DNA of 6,436 nucleotides from Spirochaeta sp. (GTDB lineage Bacteria; Spirochaetota; Spirochaetia; DSM-2461): positions 1 through 6,436 of the forward strand of contig DAOVYP010000135.1 in NCBI GenBank assembly GCA_030635565.1, written 5' to 3'. Below the pieces are notes generated by a model. That model was not told the origin of the DNA and ran no database searches. It was given only the letters and a program-made list of their open reading frames with translations. Every line of letters begins with the position of its first letter. The first letter of the stretch is position 1. The position numbers and the translations under genes were made by a program. This document shows, piece after piece, positions 1 through 5,178 of this stretch.

Positions 1-369
1 GGCTTTAACCAGCTCGACAGCCCAATCATAGAACTGACCGAAGTATGAGGATGCATGTCGAGGTTCACCTTCCCATTCAAAGCCCATCCAGCGGATATCT
101 TCCTCGATGGCCCGGACGAATTCCTCGTCTTCCTTCTCGGGGTTTGTATCGTCATAACGAAGCCGGCAAATGCCGCCGAATTCCTCAGCCACTGAAAAAC
201 TCAATGTAAATGCTTTGGCATGACCGATATGGAGGTAGCCGTTGGGTTCCGGCGGAAAACGTGTCACCACATGACGGACGCGACCGGAATCAAGATCGTC
301 CTTGATAATCTGCCGGATGAAATCCAGCCCGCGGGTTTTAACTTCCCCGGTTCCGTTTGCGTCACTCAT
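1..369 (-). CDS. glnS: Glutaminyl-tRNA synthetase, N-terminal part (3' end outside the window)
   Basis: This enzyme charges tRNA-Gln with glutamine in the cytoplasm, using ATP. Only the first 123 codons are visible, and the gene continues past the left edge. The fragment is the start of a class I synthetase catalytic fold. It has [17 protein letters not shown] at residues 38-54 with the HIGH signature at 47-50, then [15 protein letters not shown] at 71-85, then WMGFEWEG at 94-101 and [11 protein letters not shown] at 106-116. The [14 protein letters not shown] and DDTNPxKED forms separate GlnRS from bacterial GluRS, which reads PSPTGxLHxG. The start is ATG at 369, with GAGGA 7-8 bases upstream. 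A strong promoter lies at 405-433. Having GlnRS implies direct glutaminylation; whether the organism also keeps GatCAB cannot be seen. The family call is firm; nothing can be said about the anticodon-binding half. Confidence 0.95.
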   Translation of the reverse strand, partial: MSDANGTGEVKTRGLDFIRQIIKDDLDSGRVRHVVTRFPPEPNGYLHIGHAKAFTLSFSVAEEFGGICRLRYDDTNPEKEDEEFVRAIEEDIRWMGFEWEGEPRHASSYFGQFYDWAVELVKA

Positions 370-404
370 ATCGAATCCTCTTCGGCATCCAAGATTTGGG
401 AACC

Positions 405-433
405 ACTATAGGGAGGGGGCGCCCACGGGTCAA
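405..433 (-). promoter_or_regulatory. Sigma70-type promoter for glnS
   Basis: On the minus strand TTGACC (428-433) is followed by a 17-base spacer and TATAGT (405-410). This gives five of six matches to each consensus hexamer at the ideal spacing. Transcription should start near 398, giving a leader of about 29 bases before the ATG at 369. The promoter lies wholly in the gap after the small upstream gene, so glnS probably has its own transcription even if some read-through occurs. The spacer is unusually GC-rich, with a CCCCC run. Confidence 0.75.
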
Positions 434-466
434 CAAGCGGTCAGGAAACCCATTACTCAGGCGATA

Positions 467-754
467 TCAGAATCCCGGTCTGGGTGGCCTCCTACCCGAA
501 TGCCGACTGTCGGGATCGTGGATGAGTAAACCTGAAGTCTCAAAAATTTTGCGAAGCCATGTTTCGCCCTCTTCCCTTGAAGGAAACGGGCGGCTCTGAA
601 CCGGCAGCCATCGGGTGGCCGGTGGTCCCGGGGGATGCGGTTCGCCGGCGCCGGCATGAAAAACCCATAAACCCCGATTTTCATAAGATTGCCAGGTGAT
701 GTGGAATACGTTATCAAGATTAACGTAGACGCCTTCGTCGATTTCCAGAAACAT
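467..754 (-). CDS. Small hypothetical protein (95 aa), unrecognised
   Basis: I do not recognise this family. The N-terminal part (MFLEIDEGVYVNLDNVFHITW) reads as two or three short beta strands. Residues 60-75 (FPSREEGETWLRKIFE) read as an amphipathic helix. This strand-then-helix layout is common in small bacterial proteins of unknown function. The C-terminal tail is rich in Arg and Pro (SGRRPPRPGF), as is the linker at about 40-50 (PHPPGPP). The start is set by an excellent ribosome binding site: AGGAGG lies 7 bases before the ATG at 754. A TTG two codons upstream would sit directly against that site and is unlikely. No signal peptide or membrane segment is seen. The gene diverges from the aspartokinase and is followed, 97 bases on, by glnS on the same strand. 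The ribosome binding site makes it likely real; the low-complexity tail is the weak point. Confidence 0.6.
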   Translation of the reverse strand: MFLEIDEGVYVNLDNVFHITWQSYENRGLWVFHAGAGEPHPPGPPATRWLPVQSRPFPSREEGETWLRKIFETSGLLIHDPDSRHSGRRPPRPGF

Positions 755-786
755 CTTCAACCCTCCTGTTCAATCCCTTACATCTC

Positions 787-794
787 ATTATACT
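787..794. promoter_or_regulatory. Overlapping opposed -10 elements between the small gene and the aspartokinase
   Basis: The minus strand carries a perfect TATAAT at 787-792, placed for transcription of the small gene from about 780 with a leader of about 26 bases. The plus strand carries TATACT at 789-794, placed for transcription of the aspartokinase from about 801. The two hexamers share four base pairs. No convincing -35 element was found for either direction at 16-18 base spacing, so recognition would rest on the -10 or on an activator. The assignment is inferred from position and sequence only. Confidence 0.45.
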
Positions 795-802
795 GAATAA
801 CC

Positions 803-2170
803 ATGGCACGATGCGTGGTGAAATTCGGCGGATCAAATTTCAAGACCGCCGGCGACATGACGAAGATTCTCAAGGCGGTGCGGCTTTACGACGAACCCCC
901 GGTTATCGTGGTTTCGGCCTTTTACGGAATTACCAACGAACTGATCGCCGTCATGGATTCGGCGGCTCAGGACGAGACGGAAATCCAGCGTATGACCGAT
1001 AGGCTCAAAACCATGAAACGGGAATCCCTGGAAACTCACATCGATAATCCCATAGCTCGGGAAGCGGTATACGCACAGCTCCGGAGTCGTCTGGACGACC
1101 TCTCCCGGGTGCTCCTGGGAACACACTACATCGGCGAGATTCCGCCTTTCGTCCGGGACAGAATCCTGAGTTTCGGAGAACGTCTGAGTTCCCTGATCGT
1201 CGCCGCGGTGCTGGAATACCACGGCATTCCCGCAATCGAACGGCTGCCCGAAGATATCGGACTCATCACCGACGGTGAAGAAGGCAATGCCGCCGTGGAT
1301 TTCACCGCTTCTGAAAAATCCGTCGCCGACGGCCTGCCTGCGGATAAGGTCTGCGTCATTCCCGGTTTCTACGGCATCAGTCCCGACGGACGCATCACCC
1401 TGCTCGGACGGGGAGGAAGCGATTATTCCGCGGCCTCGATAGCCCGCTGCATCACGGCAGAAGCTCTTGACGTCTGGAAAGACGTGGACGGATACCTGTC
1501 GGCCGATCCGAAAAGCGTTGAGAACACGAGGCGCATCGCCAGGCTGGGGTACAGTGAAGCCGCCGAACTCTCATACTTCGGAGCACATATCCTGCATCCG
1601 CGTACCGTCGAGCCTCTTGAAGACAGGTCAATCCCGGTGCGGATATTCAATATTGACAACATCGGGGACAAACTCACGCCCCTTTCCATAATCGGCCCTG
1701 ACGCAGAGGCTCCAAAGGGGCCTAAAAGCGTCACCTACACCGATGACTTTGCCGTTCTCACCCTTGCCGGAGCGGGAGTGGGTATCAAGCCGGGTATACT
1801 CGCCAAAGTCACCGGCGCCCTGGATCGTTCGGGAATCAATATCAAGTCGGTTGTCACCAGTCAGACAGCCATCAATATCTATCTGGACGAAGCCGACCTG
1901 GACCGTACCGATGAGTTGGTACGATCGCTTGACGTTGCCGCAGTCAGCCATGTGATTCCCCGACGTGATCTGTCGGTGGTGGCCCTGGTAGGCGACGGTC
2001 TTGGAGAAGCTCCCGAAGTGGCCGAGGGTATGATGGAATCCCTGAATAAAAGAGGAATCAGATTCACCATTTTCTCAATCGGTGCCTCGGATGCGGCGGC
2101 CTATGCGGTTATCCCCCGTTCACAAAGGGAAGAGGCGGTCCGTTCCCTTCACAATCGATTTTTCTCTTAG
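803..2170 (+). CDS. lysC: Aspartokinase (aspartate kinase), monofunctional with two C-terminal ACT domains
   Basis: This enzyme phosphorylates L-aspartate to 4-phospho-L-aspartate, the first step towards lysine/diaminopimelate, threonine and methionine, in the cytoplasm. At 455 aa it is close to E. coli LysC (449 aa) and lacks a fused homoserine dehydrogenase. The kinase domain spans about 3-295. It shows KFGGS (7-11), SAFYGITNEL (38-47), SFGERLS (123-129), the nucleotide-binding LGRGGSDYSA (201-210), VWKDVDG (224-230) and GAHILHPR (260-267). Two ACT domains follow, at about 317-385 (GVGIKPGILAKVTGAL, 325-340) and 390-453, which in this family bind the feedback inhibitor. The KFGGSN start differs from the usual KFGGTS. 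The ATG at 803 has no Shine-Dalgarno sequence and a -10-like TATACT only 8 bases upstream, so the mRNA may be leaderless. The stop overlaps that of the convergent patatin gene. The effector amino acid, and hence lysC as opposed to another aspartokinase name, cannot be read from sequence. Confidence 0.93.
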   Translation: MARCVVKFGGSNFKTAGDMTKILKAVRLYDEPPVIVVSAFYGITNELIAVMDSAAQDETEIQRMTDRLKTMKRESLETHIDNPIAREAVYAQLRSRLDDLSRVLLGTHYIGEIPPFVRDRILSFGERLSSLIVAAVLEYHGIPAIERLPEDIGLITDGEEGNAAVDFTASEKSVADGLPADKVCVIPGFYGISPDGRITLLGRGGSDYSAASIARCITAEALDVWKDVDGYLSADPKSVENTRRIARLGYSEAAELSYFGAHILHPRTVEPLEDRSIPVRIFNIDNIGDKLTPLSIIGPDAEAPKGPKSVTYTDDFAVLTLAGAGVGIKPGILAKVTGALDRSGINIKSVVTSQTAINIYLDEADLDRTDELVRSLDVAAVSHVIPRRDLSVVALVGDGLGEAPEVAEGMMESLNKRGIRFTIFSIGASDAAAYAVIPRSQREEAVRSLHNRFFS

Positions 2171-2997
2171 AGGATTTTCTCGAGAAAACGGTGTAATTCG
2201 TCAACAATGGGTTCACTCTGTGTATAGATACTGTCGGCCTTGTGAAAATCAAATATTCCGACGCCCTGTATGGGGGGATTCAAGAGCAGATCCGGGGGGG
2301 CGCACCGGAATCTTTGCGCCAGTATGCTCCGCTGCATCACCTCGAAGGTTTCCAGAACAACTTTAGCGGCCCTGGGCAGTTTCAGATTTTTCAACGGCAG
2401 TGAACGCCCCAGGACATTCACTCCGATAATCACATCACAATCCTGCAGGAGATCCCAGGGAACAGGATTGACGCATGCCCCGTCCACCAGGACGCGGTCC
2501 ATATATGTAACAGGAGTGAAAACACCCGGAACGCTCATGCTGGCTTTCACCGCCGGTAGAATCGGTCCGTCATTGAACACAACCTGTGAGGAGTTCCAAA
2601 AATCGGTAGCCACCACCGATAACGGAATTTCCAGGCCGGAGAATTCCCTGGTCTCAAGCATTTCATAGAGAAAATGCGAGAAATTCTCCCCTTTTATCAA
2701 TCCGGTACCGGAAAAATCGATGTCCAGAAGCTTCACCATCTGCATCAGGTTCCTGCCGTCCTGTTTCCAGGTTCGGGAGTCCATCTTGAGATTCAGATGG
2801 GAATCGACATAGTCCCGGATATCCCGGGCCTTGATACCGGATGAGTAAAGCGCGCCGATGATAGCCCCGATGCTGGCTCCGGAAATGGCATTCGGCCGGA
2901 TTCCGAATTCGTCGAATACCTCCAGCACGAGCAGGTGAGCCAACCCCCGGGCACCTCCGCCACCAAGAGCCAATCCAATTTTTACGTCTTTTCCCAT
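2167..2997 (-). CDS. Patatin-like phospholipase (RssA-type lipid acyl hydrolase)
   Basis: Patatin-family serine hydrolases cleave acyl chains from phospholipids or other lipids with a Ser-Asp dyad. Counting from the ATG at 2997 (276 aa), the oxyanion-hole loop GGGGARG is at 12-18. The nucleophile elbow GASIG is at 40-44 with Ser42. The conserved KASMSVPGVFTPV is at 151-163, and the catalytic Asp172 lies in VDGACVNPVP (171-180). All catalytic elements are intact. There is no signal peptide, so the protein is probably cytoplasmic or inner-membrane-associated, like short RssA-type members. An ATG at 3039 would add 14 residues (MHLPLPLKAIHYLT), but the family usually begins just before the K-I-G-L-A-L-G-G-G strand. 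Neither start has a good ribosome binding site. A weak TTGCCG (3028-3033) - 18 bases - CATTAT (3004-3009) lies just before 2997. The gene converges on the aspartokinase with overlapping stops. The physiological substrate is unknown. Confidence 0.88.
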   Translation of the reverse strand: MGKDVKIGLALGGGGARGLAHLLVLEVFDEFGIRPNAISGASIGAIIGALYSSGIKARDIRDYVDSHLNLKMDSRTWKQDGRNLMQMVKLLDIDFSGTGLIKGENFSHFLYEMLETREFSGLEIPLSVVATDFWNSSQVVFNDGPILPAVKASMSVPGVFTPVTYMDRVLVDGACVNPVPWDLLQDCDVIIGVNVLGRSLPLKNLKLPRAAKVVLETFEVMQRSILAQRFRCAPPDLLLNPPIQGVGIFDFHKADSIYTQSEPIVDELHRFLEKIL

Positions 2998-3090
2998 AGT
3001 TAAATAATGAATCGCCTTCAACGGTAACGGCAAGTGCATCGATACCGGTTATGTTTACTTATTTTGTCTCATGTTTTACTAAAGCGAAAG

Positions 3091-3109
3091 CCGCCTCCTT
3101 TGGTGGCGG
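3091..3109. repeat. Hairpin 1 of the intergenic hairpin array
   Basis: CCGCCTCC (3091-3098) and GGTGGCGG (3102-3109) form an 8-bp stem with one mismatch around a TTT loop. Reading the plus strand, GAAAGCCGCC then CCTTTGG then GGCGG resembles the terminal hairpins found after IS200/IS605 TnpB genes, but that likeness is by eye only. No T tract follows on either strand, so an intrinsic terminator is unlikely. Confidence 0.6.
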
Positions 3110-3145
3110 TTAAGGAAAGGCTTTGCATTAGATGCTTTTCCTTAA
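3110..3145. repeat. Hairpin 2 of the intergenic hairpin array
   Basis: The outer arms TTAAGGAAA (3110-3118) and TTTCCTTAA (3137-3145) are perfect 9-bp complements. Inside them GCAT (3125-3128) and ATGC (3132-3135) form a second short stem around TAG, with an asymmetric internal bulge. The stem begins at the base directly after hairpin 1, so the two would stack. Confidence 0.65.
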
Positions 3146-3148
3146 GTT

Positions 3149-3163
3149 CGGCAGCTTTTGCCG
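3149..3163. repeat. Hairpin 3 of the intergenic hairpin array
   Basis: CGGCA (3149-3153) pairs with TGCCG (3159-3163) across a five-base loop GCTTT. It is short, but it lies in line with four other hairpins at close spacing. Confidence 0.5.
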
Positions 3164-3171
3164 CACCGTAA

Positions 3172-3186
3172 GCCCCCTATTGGGGC
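3172..3186. repeat. Hairpin 4 of the intergenic hairpin array
   Basis: GCCCC (3172-3176) pairs with GGGGC (3182-3186) across the loop CTATT. A further run CCCCC at 3191-3195 could compete for the GGGG arm, allowing an alternative fold. Confidence 0.5.
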
Positions 3187-3197
3187 GCAACCCCCTA

Positions 3198-3220
3198 AAC
3201 CACATGCTTTACATGTGGTT
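3198..3220. repeat. Hairpin 5 of the intergenic hairpin array
   Basis: AACCACATG (3198-3206) and CATGTGGTT (3212-3220) form a perfect 9-bp stem around CTTTA. On the plus strand it is followed by GTTGATTGATT and an AT-rich stretch (3221-3241) that lacks a clean T tract. It lies 31 bases downstream of the SRAP stop codon as transcribed on the minus strand. It could slow or end transcription of that gene, but the sequence does not prove this. Confidence 0.65.
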
Positions 3221-3251
3221 GTTGATTGATTTTAATTTTAATTGACCTCTC

Positions 3252-3983
3252 CTACCCTACCGGGATCAGGGGCGGCAGCTCAGGGTATTCATGGGGTTTC
3301 TGAATATCAGGGCCATTCTTTTCGACTCCCGGCATGGAAACGTCCCTTCCCACCGGCCAGGCCTCCAGCGATTTGTAGATCGGCTTCATCATCGTGACGC
3401 ATGAGTCATAGGGCGCACCGGAATCCAGCCAGGCGCCCCCCGAGTCCTTCCCAAGAATAAGGGGCATGCGCAGCTTCATGTTGTGAATCTGAGCCGGCAG
3501 TCCGGCCGCTTCCACGGTAACCACCGAAAATGTTTCCAATTCCGTGTCACTCGCGGGATCCTTCCATCGGTCCCAGAGGCCTGCCAGCAGAAAAGGACGC
3601 TTCTCCGGGAAGGCGATATGATACGGATATTTCTTCCCTTCGCGGGAACGCCACTCGACGAAACCGTCCACAAGTACCCCGCATCTTTTTCGATTCACAA
3701 GATTCCGGTAGGACGGTTTTGAATCAATGGTCTCGAATCGGGCATTCAAGGTCTTGTCCCGGATGGAGGCGGCATCATCCGCCGACTTCGTCCATGAAGG
3801 AATAAGACCCCAGACCGCCGGTACGAAACTTTCATGGTTATCCTGTTTGAGAATGGGCCAGCGGGGATGTTCAAAAGCCGACTTGAAGAACGCAGGCACA
3901 TCGAATTTCTCTGCGGGAAACCCGGCACCATACAGAACTTCGATTATTTCGGCCGTTTGCACGAGGGCGGCGTTGAAACACAT
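3252..3983 (-). CDS. SRAP-domain protein (YedK/HMCES family abasic-site DNA-protein crosslinker)
   Basis: SRAP proteins recognise abasic sites in single-stranded DNA and form a stable thiazolidine crosslink through Cys2, shielding the lesion from strand breakage. All catalytic positions can be placed in this 243-aa protein: Cys2 directly after the start Met, Asn80 in LNARFET (79-85), Glu110 in DGFVEW (106-111), and His167 in QIHNMKLRMP (165-174). AVWGLIPSW (56-64) is the conserved core strand. The N terminus is MCFN, not the common MCGR, and three residues (MKL) separate IHN from RMP where E. coli-type proteins read IHDRMP, so this is a variant branch. The ATG at 3983 is required by the chemistry, because Met removal must expose Cys2. 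A GGAG lies about 12 bases upstream, farther than usual. It diverges from the OsmC gene. No SOS-type operator was recognised in the 113-bp gap. Confidence 0.93.
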   Translation of the reverse strand: MCFNAALVQTAEIIEVLYGAGFPAEKFDVPAFFKSAFEHPRWPILKQDNHESFVPAVWGLIPSWTKSADDAASIRDKTLNARFETIDSKPSYRNLVNRKRCGVLVDGFVEWRSREGKKYPYHIAFPEKRPFLLAGLWDRWKDPASDTELETFSVVTVEAAGLPAQIHNMKLRMPLILGKDSGGAWLDSGAPYDSCVTMMKPIYKSLEAWPVGRDVSMPGVEKNGPDIQKPHEYPELPPLIPVG

Positions 3984-4035
3984 ACAAACAGTGTTCTCCA
4001 GACCGGCATCGGATTCAATATATCGACCGAATTAC

Positions 4036-4064
4036 ATGAAATGATCCCGGTAAACATCTATAAT
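4036..4064 (+). promoter_or_regulatory. Sigma70-type promoter for the OsmC gene
   Basis: A perfect TATAAT stands at 4059-4064. At 17 bases upstream is ATGAAA (4036-4041), matching four of six -35 positions. Transcription would begin near 4071, leaving a leader of about 26 bases that contains AGGAGG (4086-4091), five bases before the ATG at 4097. No OxyR- or OhrR-like operator was recognised around it. Confidence 0.65.
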
Positions 4065-4096
4065 CCATGACAATGGAATAAAAACAGGAGGCCCCA

Positions 4097-4519
4097 ATGA
4101 CTCTGGAAACAGTCGATACACTATGGCTCGGAGGGATGGCATTTGAAAACTCAATCGACGGGCACAAATTCATCGTCGACGCCGCCGAGGAATTCGGCGG
4201 CAAAAACAAGGGTCCCAAGCCCAAACCTCTTCTTCTCAACTCCCTGGCCGGATGCACAGGCATGGATGTCGTGTCCATACTGGGTAAGATGAAACAGAAG
4301 CTCAGCTGGTTCAATGTCCGTGTGGAAGGCGATCTGGGAGATGTGCATCCCAAGACTTACCAGACGATCCGTCTCACCTTCCAGTTCAAAAAGTCCGACA
4401 ATCTGGATGATTCCAAGGTCCGGAAGGCCGTGAGCCTTTCACAAGACCAATATTGCGGAGTTTCAGAAATGCTGAAGAAGGCCAGCGACTTGAGCTGGGA
4501 AATTGAATATCTGGACTGA
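4097..4519 (+). CDS. OsmC family protein, YhfA-like
   Basis: OsmC/Ohr proteins are cytoplasmic thiol peroxidases that reduce organic hydroperoxides with a pair of conserved cysteines. This 140-aa protein has both: Cys53 in NSLAGCTGMDVVSIL (48-62) and Cys120 in DQYCGVSEML (117-126). It also has the GPKPKPLLL lead-in (39-47) and HPKTYQTIRLTFQF (84-97) typical of the YhfA branch, whose exact substrate is less certain than that of Ohr. Length and domain are complete, with one OsmC fold covering the whole chain. The start is ATG at 4097, with AGGAGG five bases before it. The gene has its own promoter, diverges from the SRAP gene and converges on the lipoprotein gene, with a hairpin across both stops. 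Confidence 0.92.
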   Translation: MTLETVDTLWLGGMAFENSIDGHKFIVDAAEEFGGKNKGPKPKPLLLNSLAGCTGMDVVSILGKMKQKLSWFNVRVEGDLGDVHPKTYQTIRLTFQFKKSDNLDDSKVRKAVSLSQDQYCGVSEMLKKASDLSWEIEYLD

Positions 4520-4537
4520 GTTACTCTGAAAACTCAG
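4516..4537. terminator. Hairpin spanning both convergent stop codons (possible weak bidirectional terminator)
   Basis: CTGAGTT (4516-4522) and AACTCAG (4531-4537) form a perfect 7-bp stem with an eight-base loop. The TGA stop of the OsmC gene (4517-4519) and the TGA stop of the lipoprotein gene (minus strand, 4536-4534) occupy matching positions in the two arms. Neither strand has a following T tract, so classical intrinsic termination is doubtful. Confidence 0.4.
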
Positions 4538-5076
4538 CTATCAATCGTTGCCGGAACCTGAATTGACGGCACCTGATTCGTATTGATCTGCAGTACTCCG
4601 TCGGTCATCCAGCAGTCGTTGAATTCGCCCCCCTCCTGACGTGTGAGAACGAAGATATAACCGGCTGAATTTCCACCGGAGAGTTTAATCCGAACGGCAA
4701 CCATGGCAATTTCTCCCGCTTTGTCCACTGGACCAAGTTCGAACTCCGCGTTGTACAGCATCGGTGCAAAGTTCTCCTGCCTGACGAGTGATGCGAAGTT
4801 CTCAACCGTCCCCATGATTTTTTTATTACGGGGAGATGCGAATCTGTACGCAAGAGCAATCCCCTTGTCTTCCAAATCGTTGGCTTTGAAAGCAGTCAAC
4901 TGGATTTCAACGACTTCCTCGGGGGCCAGATCCGGTACCGGTTTCATATCCAACAGTGAAACCAATTGAGAATCATCCGCCTTGGCGGATCCGGTTGAGC
5001 ATGATGCGAGGATAAATATAAGGCAGATGATAATGAAGACTGAATAATTTCTGAAACGATGGATGAAAAGAACCAT
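4534..5076 (-). CDS. Lipoprotein with a DUF4864-like domain
   Basis: The protein is 180 aa. Residues 1-25 form a lipoprotein signal: basic HRFRN (6-10), hydrophobic YSVFIIICLIFI (11-22), then the lipobox LASC (23-26), so Cys26 should be lipidated and the mature protein membrane-anchored outside the cytoplasm. The mature part from about 50 to 165 resembles DUF4864. It has EEVVEIQLTAF (53-63), the strongly conserved IALAYRFASP (73-82), ENFASLVRQ (92-100), FAPML (103-107), GYIFVLTRQ (139-147) and DCWMTDGV (154-161). This motif set is shared with cyanobacterial and plant plastid proteins of unknown function; I recall it from the family and have not searched. The start is ATG at 5076 with AAGGA about 7 bases upstream. 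The gene diverges from the DUF6062-type gene, and the palindrome at 5100-5117 lies just upstream. The function is unknown. Confidence 0.85.
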   Translation of the reverse strand: MVLFIHRFRNYSVFIIICLIFILASCSTGSAKADDSQLVSLLDMKPVPDLAPEEVVEIQLTAFKANDLEDKGIALAYRFASPRNKKIMGTVENFASLVRQENFAPMLYNAEFELGPVDKAGEIAMVAVRIKLSGGNSAGYIFVLTRQEGGEFNDCWMTDGVLQINTNQVPSIQVPATIDS

Positions 5077-5099
5077 GGCTAATCCTTTACCAACGACAA

Positions 5100-5117
5100 A
5101 TATACCGTTCGGTATAT
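5100..5117. promoter_or_regulatory. Perfect 18-bp palindrome, TetR-type operator candidate
   Basis: ATATACCG (5100-5107), a TT centre, and CGGTATAT (5110-5117) make an exact inverted repeat. The form TACCG-N2-CGGTA is typical of operators bound by TetR-family dimers. It lies 24 bases upstream of the lipoprotein ATG (5076) and 61 bases upstream of the preferred ATG of the DUF6062-type gene (5179), so it could control both. A minus-strand TATATT at 5099-5104 overlaps the left arm, where a bound repressor would block transcription of the lipoprotein gene. No TetR-family gene is present in the window, so the regulator would act from elsewhere. Confidence 0.6.
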
Positions 5118-5178
5118 GTTAGTATTATTATATTATTTAGTATTTTCCATATTTCAATGGAAAAATGTCAGGATTGTC

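Noticed and set aside
755..760. TTG at 760 as the start of the small minus-strand gene
   Set aside because: The TTG directly abuts the AGGAGGG ribosome binding site, leaving no spacing; the ATG at 754 has ideal spacing.
833..1222. Long minus-strand open frame inside the aspartokinase gene, with similar ones at 1423-1734 and 1628-1951
   Set aside because: They lie opposite a clearly conserved enzyme, show no recognisable motifs, and have the composition expected of codon shadows.
2270..2668. 132-codon plus-strand open frame inside the patatin gene
   Set aside because: It is antisense to conserved catalytic motifs and has no family features or ribosome binding site.
2998..3039. ATG at 3039 as the start of the patatin-like protein
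   Set aside because: It adds 14 residues unlike the family N terminus and has no good ribosome binding site. It remains possible, since the ATG at 2997 is also poorly supported by upstream sequence.
3091..3220. CRISPR array
   Set aside because: The hairpins differ in sequence and size; there is no repeated unit with regular spacers.
3085..3226. Integron attC site
   Set aside because: No paired RYYYAAC and GTTRRRY core sites were found at the ends of the structured region, and there is no integrase or cassette layout.
3198..3241. Hairpin 5 plus the AT-rich run as an intrinsic terminator
   Set aside because: The bases after the stem on the plus strand (GTTGATTGATT) are not a T tract, and on the minus strand the stem is followed by TAGGGGG. 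The plus strand also has no gene just upstream needing termination.
5116..5178. ATG at 5116 as the start of the DUF6062-type gene, adding 21 residues
   Set aside because: The ATG lies inside the right arm of the palindromic operator and has no ribosome binding site. The added residues come from an AT-rich, promoter-like stretch. The ATG at 5179 has AGGA at the right distance.
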